DNA of 64,000 bases from NCBI RefSeq assembly GCF_048773025.1, contig NC_133573.1, forward strand, positions 3,983,001-4,047,000. The letters run 5' to 3'. This DNA comes from Camelus bactrianus (Eukaryota; Chordata; Mammalia; Artiodactyla; Camelidae). Below the pieces are notes generated by a model. It searched no databases. It worked only from the letters and a program-made list of their open reading frames with translations, and was not told the DNA's origin. Shown one piece after another: positions 50,401-61,500 of the stretch. Positions within the stretch are counted from its first letter, which is position 1, and the number at the start of each line of letters is the position of its first letter. The translations under genes and the position numbers were made by a program.

Positions 50401-53374
50401 TCGTTCATCTAGCGCAAATAGAAAGGGTTACATGTGTAACTTTACTTTGGTTTCTTAGTCGGTTTATTAGTGCCGGACTGTAGTTCCTGTAGATTTCACT
50501 GTAAAACCGAGTTGGAGCTAGAACCTCCCCATAAATATGTAAACAGTGTAGTTTACAACTGAAAAGAAACATTGTGTTCCCAACAAGCTAGGTGAAGGAC
50601 GGCTTTCACACACACTTTTCCCTCAGAACTGAGCATGTGGAGAGTCGTTAGTTCATCTAGCACAAAGGGAACGGGTTTCAGGAGAAACCTGTACTCTGGT
50701 TCTTAGACTCTTTCATTGTACCGGTTTGAAGTTCCTGCAGTTTTCACTGTAAAACCGAGTTGGAGCCATTAGCTCCACATATTTTTGTATGTAGTGTAGT
50801 TTGAAACTGAAAAGAACTTTGTGTTCCCAACAAGCTAGGTGAAGGACAGATTTCACATACACTTATCTCTCAGAACTGAGCATGTGGAGAGACGTTCTTT
50901 CATCTACCACAAAGGGAACGTATTGCAGGAGTAACTGTAAATCTGCTTTCCCAGTCTGTTTCCTAGTGCCAGTTTGAAGTTCCGGCAGTTTTCACAGTAA
51001 AAGCGAGTTCGAGCTAGTACCTCCCCATATATATGTATGGAGTTTATTTTGCAACTTAAAAGATACTTTGTGTTCCAAACAAGCTAGATGAAGGACGGCA
51101 TTCACACCCAATTATCTCTCAGAACTGAGCATGTGGAGAGACGTTCGATCATCTAGCACAAATGGAAAGGGTTGCAGGAGAAACTTTTACTCTGGTTTCT
51201 CAGTGTTTTTCCTAGTGCCGGTTTGAATTTCCTGCAGTTTTCACTGTAAAACCGAGTTGGTGCTAGTACCTCCCAATATATATGTACGGAGGGTAGTTTC
51301 CATTGAAAAAAATCTTTGTGTTCCCAACAAGCTAGGTGAATGAAGGTTTTCACACACAGTTATCACTGAGTACTGAGCATGTGGAGAGACTTTCGTTCAT
51401 GTAGCACAAAGGGAACGGGTTGCAGGAGAACTTTTATTCTGCTTTCTCAGTCTGTTTCCTCGTGCCAGTTTGAAGTTCGGGCAGTTTTCACAGTAAAAGC
51501 GAGTTCGAGCTAGTACATCCCCATATATATGTATGGAGATTATTTTGAAACTTAAAAGATACTTTGTGTTCCAAACAAGCTAGGTGAAGGACGGCTTTCA
51601 CACACACTTATCTCTCAGAACTGAGCATTAGGAGGGACGTCGTTCATCTAGCCCAAAGGGAACGGGTTGAAGGAGAAACTTTTACTCTGGTTTCTCAGTC
51701 TGTTTCCTAGTGCCGGTTTGAAGTTCCAGCAGTTTTCACTGTAAAACAGAGTTGGTGCTAGAACCTTCCCATATATATGTATGGAGTGTAGTTCCCAAAT
51801 GAAAAGAAACTTTGTGTTCCCAACAAGCTAGGTGAAGGACGGCTTTCACACACAATTATCTCTCAGAACTGTGCATGTGGAGAGACGTTCGTTCATTTAG
51901 CACAAAGGGAACGGGTTGCAGGTGCAACCTGTACTCTGGTTTCTTAGACTGTTTCATTGTGTCGGATTGAAGTTCCTGCAGTATTCACTATAAAACCGAG
52001 TTGGAGCCATTAGCTCCTCATATATTTGTATGGAGTGTAGTTTGAAACTGAAAAGAATTTTGTGTTCCCAACAAGCTAGGTGAAGGTCGGATTTCACACA
52101 CACTTATCTATCAGAAATGAGCATGTGGAGAGACGTTCTTTCATCTAGCTCAAATGGACGTGTTTCAGGAGAAACTTTTACTCTGGTTTCGCAGTCAGCT
52201 TCCTAGTGCCTGTTTAAAGTTCCTGCAGTTTTCACTGTAAAACCGAGTTGGAACTATTTCCTCCCATATATATGTATGCAGTTCTTTTTGCAACTGAAAA
52301 GATACTTTGTGTTCCAAACAAGCTAGGTGAAGGACGGCTTTCACACACACTTATCTCTCAGAACTGAGCATGTGGAGAGAAGTTCGTTCATCTAACACAA
52401 AGGAAAAGTTTTGCAAGAGAAAATTTTACTCTGGTTTCTCAGTCTGTTTCCTAGTGCCGGTTAGAAGTTCCTGCAGTTTTCACTGTAAATCCGATTTGGT
52501 GCTTGTACTTCCCCATATAAGTTTATAGAGAGTAGTTTCCAAATGAAAAGAAACTTTGTGTTCCCAACAAGATAGTTGAAGGACGGCTTTCACACGCACT
52601 TATCTCTGAGAAATGAGCATGTGGAGCGAAGTTCGTTCATCTAGCACAAGGGAACGGTTTGCAGGAGAAACTTTTACTCTGGTTTCTCAGTTTGTTTCCT
52701 AGTGCCGGTTTGAAGTTTTTGTAAATTTCACTGTAAAACAGAGTTGGAACCAGTAGCTCCCCATATATATGTATGGAGTGTAGTTTGCAACTGAAAAGAA
52801 GTTGGGTTCTCAACATGCTAGGTGAAGGACGGCTTTCACACAAACGTTTTTCTCAGAATGTGGAGAGACGTTCGTTCATTTAACACAACGGGTACGGTTT
52901 GCCGGAGAAAATTTTACTCTGGTTTCTCAGTATGATTCCTAGTGCCGGTTTGAAGTTTTTGTAATTTTCACAGTAAAACAGAGTTGGAGCCCGTAGCTCC
53001 CCATATGTATGTATGGAGTGTAGTTAACAACTGAAAAGAACTTTGGGTTCCCAACATGCTAGTTGAAGTACGGCTTTCACACACACTTATCTCTTAGAAC
53101 TGAGCATGTTGAGAGACGTTCGTTCATCTAGAACAAAGGGAAGTTTTGCAGGAGAATCTTTTACTCTGTTGTCTCATTTTTTTTCCTAGTGCCGGTTTGA
53201 AGTTCCTGAAGCTTTCACTGTAAAACCGAGTTGGACCTATTACCTCCCCATATAGTTGTAAGGAGTGAGGTTTCCAAATGAAAAGAAACTTTGTGTTCCC
53301 AACAAGATAGGTGAAGTACGGCTTTCACACACACTTATCTCTGAGCAATGAGCATGTGGAGAGACGTTCGTTCA

Positions 53375-53873
53375 TTTATCACAAAGGGAACGGGTTGCAG
53401 GAGAAACTTTTACTCGGGTTTCTCAGTCTGTTTCCTAGTGCCGGTTTGAAGTTCCTGCAGTTTTCACTGTAAAACCGAGTTGGTGCTAGTACATACCCAT
53501 AAATATATATATGGAGTGTAGTGTGCAACTGAACATATCTTTAGGTTCCCAACATGCTAGGTGAAACACAGCTTTCACACACACTTATCTCTCAGAACTG
53601 AGCATGTGGAGAGAAGTTCGTTCATCTAACACAAAGTAAAAGGTTTGCAAGAGTAACTTATACTCTGGTTTCTCAGTCTGTTTCCTAGTGCCGGTTTGAA
53701 GTTCCTGCAGTTTTCACTGTAAAACCGAGTTGGTGCTAGTACCTCCCCATATATATTGACGGAATGTAGTTTCCAAATGAAAAGAAACTTTGTGTTCCCA
53801 ACAAGATAGTTGAAGGACGGCTTTCACACACTCTTATCTCTGAGAAATGAGCATGTGGAGAGACGTTCGTTCA
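53375..53873 (+). repeat. Extra block X in A4 (2 monomers, P-Q type)
   Basis: A1 reads gttcgttcaactagc at 7,007-7,021. A4 reads gttcgttcatttatc at 53,367-53,381 and only reaches gttcgttcaactagc at 53,866-53,880, 499 bp later. The inserted pair is a P-Q module. The flanks share gagcatgtggagagacg on both sides, so the junction is inside identity. Confidence 0.9.
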
Positions 53874-54228
53874 ACTAGCACAAGGGAACGGTTTGCAGGA
53901 GAAACTTTTACTCTGGTTTCTCAGACTGTTTCCTAGTGCCGGTTTGAAGTTTTTGTAGTTTTCACTGAAAAACAGAGTTGGAGCCAGTAGCTCCACATAT
54001 ATATGTATGGAGTGTAGTTTGCAAGTGAAAAGAACTTTGGGTTCCCAATGTACTAGGTAAAGGACGGCTTTCACACACACTTATCTCTCAGAACTGAGCA
54101 TGTGGAGAGACGTTCGTTCATCTAGCACAAGGAAACGGTTTGCAGGAGAAACTTTTACTCAGGTTTCTCAGACTTTTTCCTAGTGCCGGTTTGAAGTTCC
54201 TGAACTTTTCACTGTAAAACCGAGTTGG

Positions 54229-55223
54229 AGCTAGTACCTCCCCATATATATTTATGGAGTGTAGTTTCCAAATGAAAATAAACTTTGTGTTCCCATCAAG
54301 CTAGGCGAAGGTCGGTTTTCACACACACTTATCCCTGAGAAATTAGCACGTGGAGACACGTTCGTTCATTTAGCACAAAGGGAACTGTTTGAAGGAGAAA
54401 TTTTTACTCTGGTTTCTCAGTCTGTTTCCTAGTGCCGGTTTGAAGTTCCTGCAGTTTTCACTGTAAAACTGAGTTGGTGCTAGTACATAACCATAAATAT
54501 ATATATGGAGTGTAGTTTGCAACTGAATATAACTTTAGGATCCCAACATGCTAGGTGAAGGACGGCTTTCACACACACCTATCTCTGAGAAATGAGCATG
54601 TGGACTGACGTTCATTCATTTAGCATAACGGGAACGGGTTGCAGGAGAAAATTTTACTCTGGTTTCTCAGTATGATTCCTAGTGCCGGTTTGAAGTTTTT
54701 GTAATTTTCACTGTAAAACAGAGTTGGAGCCGGTAGCTCCAGATATGTATGTTTGGAGTGTAGTTATCTACTGAAAAGAACTTTGGGTTCCCAACATGCT
54801 AGGTGAAGTACGGCTTTCACACACACTTATCTCTCAGAACTGAGCATGTGGAGAGACGTTCGTTCATCTAGAACAAAGGGAAGTTTTGCAGGAGAATCTT
54901 TTACTCTGGTTTCTCATTTTTTTTCCTAGTGCCGGTTTGAAGTTCCTGAAGTTTTCAGTGTAAAACCGAGTTGGAGCTAGTACCTCCCCATATATTTGTA
55001 AGGAGTGTAGTTCCCAAATGAAAAGAAACTTTGTGTTCCCAACAGGATAGGTGAAGTACGGCTTTCACACACATTTATCTCTGAGAAATGAGCATGTGGA
55101 GAGACGTTCGTTCATTTATCACAAAGGGAACGGGATGCAGGAGAAACTTTTACTCGGGTTTCTCAGTCTGTTTCCTAGTGCCGTTTTGAAGTTCCTGCAG
55201 TTTTCACTGTAAAACCGAGTTGG
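54229..55223 (+). repeat. Extra block Y in A4 (4 monomers)
   Basis: A1 passes directly from ctgaacttttcactg to accgagttggtgctag at 7,341-7,375. A4 has 995 bp between the same flanks. Both flanks contain 23 bp of identity ending in ccgagttgg. The block contains a gcacgtggagacacg monomer (about 54,350), a gcataacgggaacggg monomer (about 54,620) and relatives of A1 6,500-6,990. The start of this block is also present at the end of A5. Confidence 0.9.
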
Positions 55224-55544
55224 TGCTAGTACATACCCATAAATATATATATGGAGTGTAATTTGCAACTGAACATAACTTTAGGTTCCCAACATGCTAG
55301 GTGAAAGACAGCTTTCACACACACTTATCTCTCAGAACTGAGCATGTTGAGAGACGTTCGTTCATCTAACACAAAGTAAAAGGTTTGCAAGAGAAACTTA
55401 TACTCTGGTTTCTCAGTCTGTTTCCTAGTGCCGGTTTGAAGTTCCTGGAGTTTTCACTGTAAAACCGACTTGGTGCTAGTACTTCCCCATATATATTTAT
55501 GGAGTGTAGTTTCCAAATTAAAAGAAACTTTGTGTTCCAAACGA

Positions 55545-58500
55545 GATAGTTGAAGGACGGCTTTCACACACTCTTATCTCTGAGAAATGAGCATGTGGAG
55601 AGACGTTCGTTCATCTAGCACAAAAGAAACGGGTTGCAGGAGCAACTTTTACTCTGGTTTGTCAGTCTGTTTCCTAGTGCCTTTTTGAAGTTTTTGTAGT
55701 TTTCTCTGTAAACTGATTTGGAGCCCATAGCTCCCCATAAATATATATGGATTGTAGTTATCAACTGAAAAGAACTTTGGGTTCCCAACATGCTAGGTGA
55801 AGTACGGCTTTCACACACACTTATCTCTCAGAACTGAGCATGTGGAGAGACTTTCGTTCATTTAGAACAAAGGGAAGGTTTGCAGGAGAATCTTTTACTC
55901 TGGTTTCTCAGATTTTTTGCTAGTGCCGGTTTGAAGTTCCTGAAGTTTTCAGTGTAAAACCGAGTTGCAGATAGTACCTCCCCATAAATATGTATGGAGT
56001 GTAGTTTCCAAATGAAAAGGAACTTTGTGTTCCCATCAAGGTAGGTGAAGGACGGCTTTCACACACACTTATCTCTAAGAAATGAGCACGTGGAGAGACG
56101 TTCGTTCATCTAGCACAAAGGGAACGGTTTGAAGGAGAAATTTTTACTCTGGTTTCTCAGTCTGTTTCCTAGTGCCGGTTTGAAGTTCCTGCAATTTTCA
56201 CTGTAAAACAGAGTTGGTGCTACTAAATCCCCATATATATATATGGAGTGTAGTTTGCAACTGAAAAGAACTACAGGTTCCCAACATGCTAGGTGAAGGA
56301 CGGCTTTCACACACACTTATGTGTCACAACTGAGCATGTGGAGGGACATTCGTTCATCTAGCACAAAGGGAAAGGGTTGCAGGAGAAATTTTACTCTGGT
56401 TTCTCAGTCTGTTTCCTAGTGCCGTTTAGAAGTTCCTGCAGTTTTCACTGTAAAACTGAGTTGGTGCTTCTACCTCCCCATATATATATGTATAGAGTGT
56501 AGTTTCCAAATGAAAAGAAACTTTGTGTTCCCAACAAATTATGTGAAGGACGGCTTTCACACACACTTATCTCTGAGAACTGAGCACGTGGAGACATGTT
56601 CGTTCATCTAGCACAAACGAAAAGGTTGCAGGAGAAACCTTTACTCTGGTTTCTCAGTCTGTTTCCTAGTGCAGGTTTGAACTTCCTGCAGTTTTCACTG
56701 TAAAACCGTGTTGGTGCTTGTACTTCCAAATATATGTGTATAGAGAGTAGTTTCCAAATGAAAAGAAACTTTCTGTTCCCAACAAGATAGGTGAAGTATG
56801 GCTTTCACACACACTTATCTCTGAGAAATGAGCATGTGGAGAGACGTTCGTTCATTTATCACAAAGGGAACGGGTTTCAGGAGAAACTTTTACTCTGGTT
56901 TCTCAGTCTGATTCCTAGTCCCGGATTGAAGTTCCTGCAGTTTTCACTGTAAAATCGAGTTGGTGCTAGTACATACCCATAAATATATATATGGAGTGTA
57001 GTGTGCAACTGAACATATCTTTAGGTTGCTAACATGCTAGGTGAAGGAGAGCTTTCACACACAATTATCTCTCAGAACTGAGCATGTGGAGATAATTTCG
57101 TTCATCTAACACAAAGTAAAAGGTTTGCAAGAGAAACTTATACTGTGGTTTCTCAGTCTGTTTCCTAGTGCCGGTTTGAAGTTCCTGCAGTTTTCACTGT
57201 CAAACCGAGTTGGAGCTAGTACCTCCCCATATATATGTATGGAATGGAGTTTGCAACTGAAAAGAAACTTTGTGTTCCCAACAAGCTGGGTGAAGGACGG
57301 CTTTCACACACACTTATCTCTCAGAACTGAGCAAGTGGAGAGACGTTCGTTCATCTAGCACAAAGAAAACGGGTTGCAGGAGCAACTTTTACTCTGGTTT
57401 GTCAGTCTGTTTCCTAGTGCCTTTTTGAAGTTTTTGTAGTTTTCTGTGTAAAACAGATTTGAAGCCCGTAGCTCCCCATATATATGTATGGAGTATAGTT
57501 ATCAACAGAAAAGAACTTTGGGTTCCCAACATGCTAGGTGAAGTACGGCTTTCACACACACTTATCTCTCAGAACTGAGCATGTGGAGAGAAGTTCGTTC
57601 ATTTAGAACAAAGGGAAGGTTTGCAGGAGAATCTTTTACTCTGGTTTCTCAGTTTTTTTCCTAGTGCCGGTTTGAAGTTCCTGAAGTTTTCAGTGTAAAT
57701 CCGAGTTGGTGCTTGTATCTCCCCATATATATGTATAGGGTGTAGTTTCCAAATGAAAAGAATCTTTGTGTTCCCAACAAGATATGTGAAGGACGGCTTT
57801 AACACACACTTATCTCTCAGAACTGAGCAAGTGGAGAGACGTTCGTTCATTTAGCACTAGGGAACGGTTTGCAGGAGAAACTTTTACTCTGGTTTCTCAG
57901 TCTGTTTCCTAGTGCCGGTTTTAAGTTCGTGCAGTTTTCACTGTAAAAACGAGTTGCAGCTAGTACCTCCCCATATATATGTATGGGGTGTAGTTTGCAA
58001 CTGAAAATAAACTTTGTTTTCCCAACAAGCTAGGTGAAGGACGGCTTTCACAAACACTTATCTCTGAGAAATGAGTATGTGGAGAGACATTCGTTCATTT
58101 ATCACAAAGGGAACGGGTTGCAGGAGAAACTTTTACTCTGGTTTCTCAGTCTGATTCCTAGTGCCGGTTTGAAGTTCCTGCAGTTTTCACTGTAAAACCG
58201 AGTTGGTGCTAGTACATACCCATAAATATATATATGGAGTGTAGTGTGCAACTGAACATATCTTTAGGTTCCCAACATGTTAGGTGAAGGACGGCTTTAA
58301 CACAAACTTATCTCTGAGAAATCAGCATGAGGACTGACGTTCGTTCATTTAGCACAACGGGAACGGGTTGCAGGAGAAACTTTTACTCTGGTTTCTCAGT
58401 CTGTTTCCTAGTGCCGGTTAGAAGTTCCTGCAGTTTTCACGGTAAAACCGAGTTGGTTCTAGTACCTCCCCATTTATATTTATGGAGTGTAGTTTCCTAA

Positions 58501-61500
58501 TGAAAAGAAACTTTGTGTTCCCAACAAGCTAGGTGAAGGACGGCTTTCACAAACACTTATCTCTGAGAAATGAGCATGTGGAGAGACATTCGTTCATTTA
58601 TCACAAAGTGAACGGCTTGAAGGAGAAACTTTTACTCTGGTTTCTCAGTCTGTTTCCTAGTGCCGGTTTGAAGTTCCTGCAGTTTTCACTGTAAAACCGA
58701 GTTGGTGCTAGTACATCCCCATTTATATATATGGAGTGTAGTTTGCAACTGAAAATAACTTTAGGTTCCCAACATGCTAATTGAAGGACGGCTTTCACAC
58801 ACACTTATCTCTCAGAACTGAGCATATTTAGAGACGTTCGTTCACCTAGCGAAAATAGAACGGGTTACAGGTGTAACTTTTACTCTGGTTTCTTAGTCGG
58901 TTTATTAGTGCCGGACTGTAGTTCCTGTAGATTTCACTGTAAAACCGAGTTGGAGCTAGAACCTCCCCATTAATATGTAAAGAGTGTAGTTTACAACTGA
59001 AAAGAAACTTTGTGTTCCCAACAAGCTAGGTGAAGGACGGCTTTCACACACACTTATCTCTCAGAACTGAGCATATGGAGAGATGTTCGTTCATTTAGCG
59101 AAAATAGAACGGGTTACAGGTGTAACTTTTACTCTGGTTTCTTAGTCGGTTTATTAGTGCCGGAATGTAGTTCCTGTAGATTTCACTGTAAAACGGAGTT
59201 GGAGCTAGAACCTTCCCATAAATATGTAAAGAGTGTAGTTTACAACTGAAAAGAAACTTTGTGTTCCCAACAAGCTAGGTGAAGGACGGCTTTCACACAC
59301 ACTTTTCTCTCAGAACTGAGCATGTTGAGAGACATTCGTTCATCTAGCACAAAGGGAACAGGTTGCAGGAGAAACTTATACTCTGGTTTCCCAGTCTGTT
59401 TCCTAGTGACGTTTTGAATTTCCTGCAATTTTCACTGTAAAAATGAGTTGGAGCATGTACCTCCCCTTATATATGTATGGATTGTAGATTGCAACTGAAA
59501 AGAAACTTTGTGTTCCTAACAAACTAGGTGAAGGATGGCTTTTACACACACTTATCTCTCAGAACTGACCATGTGGAGATACGTTCGTTCATCTAGCGCA
59601 AATAGAAAGGGTTACATGTGTAACTTTACTTTGGTTTCTTAGTCGGTTTATTAGTGCCGGACTGTAGTTCCTGTAGATTTCACTGTAAAACCGAGTTGGA
59701 GCTAGAACCTCCCCATAAATATGTAAACAGTGTAGTTTACAACTGAAAAGAAACTTTGTGTTCCCAACAAGCTAGGTGAAGGACGGCTTTCACACACACT
59801 TTTCCCTCAGAACTGAGCATGTGGAGAGTCGTTAGTTCATCTAGCACAAAGGGAACGGGTTTCAGGAGAAACCTGTACTCTGGTTCTTAGACTCTTTCAT
59901 TGTACCGGTTTGAAGTTCCTGCAGTTTTCACTGTAAAACCGAGTTGGAGCCATTAGCTCCACATATTTTTGTATGTAGTGTAGTTTGAAACTGAAAAGAA
60001 CTTTGTGTTCCCAACAAGCTAGGTGAAGGACAGATTTCACATACACTTATCTCTCAGAACTGAGCATGTGGAGAGACGTTCTTTCATCTACCACAAAGGG
60101 AACGTATTGCAGGAGTAACTGTAAATCTGCTTTCCCAGTCTGTTTCCTAGTGCCAGTTTGAAGTTCCGGCAGTTTTCACAGTAAAAGCGAGTTCGAGCTA
60201 GTACCTCCCCATATATATGTATGGAGTTTATTTTGCAACTTAAAAGATACTTTGTGTTCCAAACAAGCTAGATGAAGGACGGCATTCACACCCAATTATC
60301 TCTCAGAACTGAGCATGTGGAGAGACGTTCGATCATCTAGCACAAATGGAAAGGGTTGCAGGAGAAACTTTTACTCTGGTTTCTCAGTGTTTTTCCTAGT
60401 GCCGGTTTGAATTTCCTGCAGTTTTCACTGTAAAACCGAGTTGGTGCTAGTACCTCCCAATATATATGTACGGAGGGTAGTTTCCATTGAAAAAAATCTT
60501 TGTGTTCCCAACAAGCTAGGTGAATGAAGGTTTTCACACACAGTTATCACTGAGTACTGAGCATGTGGAGAGACTTTCGTTCATGTAGCACAAAGGGAAC
60601 GGGTTGCAGGAGAACTTTTATTCTGCTTTCTCAGTCTGTTTCCTCGTGCCAGTTTGAAGTTCGGGCAGTTTTCACAGTAAAAGCGAGTTCGAGCTAGTAC
60701 ATCCCCATATATATGTATGGAGATTATTTTGAAACTTAAAAGATACTTTGTGTTCCAAACAAGCTAGGTGAAGGACGGCTTTCACACACACTTATCTCTC
60801 AGAACTGAGCATTAGGAGGGACGTCGTTCATCTAGCCCAAAGGGAACGGGTTGAAGGAGAAACTTTTACTCTGGTTTCTCAGTCTGTTTCCTAGTGCCGG
60901 TTTGAAGTTCCAGCAGTTTTCACTGTAAAACAGAGTTGGTGCTAGAACCTTCCCATATATATGTATGGAGTGTAGTTCCCAAATGAAAAGAAACTTTGTG
61001 TTCCCAACAAGCTAGGTGAAGGACGGCTTTCACACACAATTATCTCTCAGAACTGTGCATGTGGAGAGACGTTCGTTCATTTAGCACAAAGGGAACGGGT
61101 TGCAGGTGCAACCTGTACTCTGGTTTCTTAGACTGTTTCATTGTGTCGGATTGAAGTTCCTGCAGTATTCACTATAAAACCGAGTTGGAGCCATTAGCTC
61201 CTCATATATTTGTATGGAGTGTAGTTTGAAACTGAAAAGAATTTTGTGTTCCCAACAAGCTAGGTGAAGGTCGGATTTCACACACACTTATCTATCAGAA
61301 ATGAGCATGTGGAGAGACGTTCTTTCATCTAGCTCAAATGGACGTGTTTCAGGAGAAACTTTTACTCTGGTTTCGCAGTCAGCTTCCTAGTGCCTGTTTA
61401 AAGTTCCTGCAGTTTTCACTGTAAAACCGAGTTGGAACTATTTCCTCCCATATATATGTATGCAGTTCTTTTTGCAACTGAAAAGATACTTTGTGTTCCA

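Larger units (their letters stand above)
47467..55544 (+). repeat. HOR A, copy 4 (A4), 37-monomer form, left part missing
   Basis: Follows A1 at an offset of 46,360 from phase 1,107 to about 7,014, then carries two extra blocks absent from A1 and A2: 499 bp at about 53,375-53,873 and 995 bp at about 54,229-55,223. Its next HOR origin is at 55,545. Where comparable, it shares with A5 variants not found in A1-A3: agtatggcttt (47,611-), ggagataatttcg (about 47,907) and gcatgaggac (49,141-). Confidence 0.92.
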
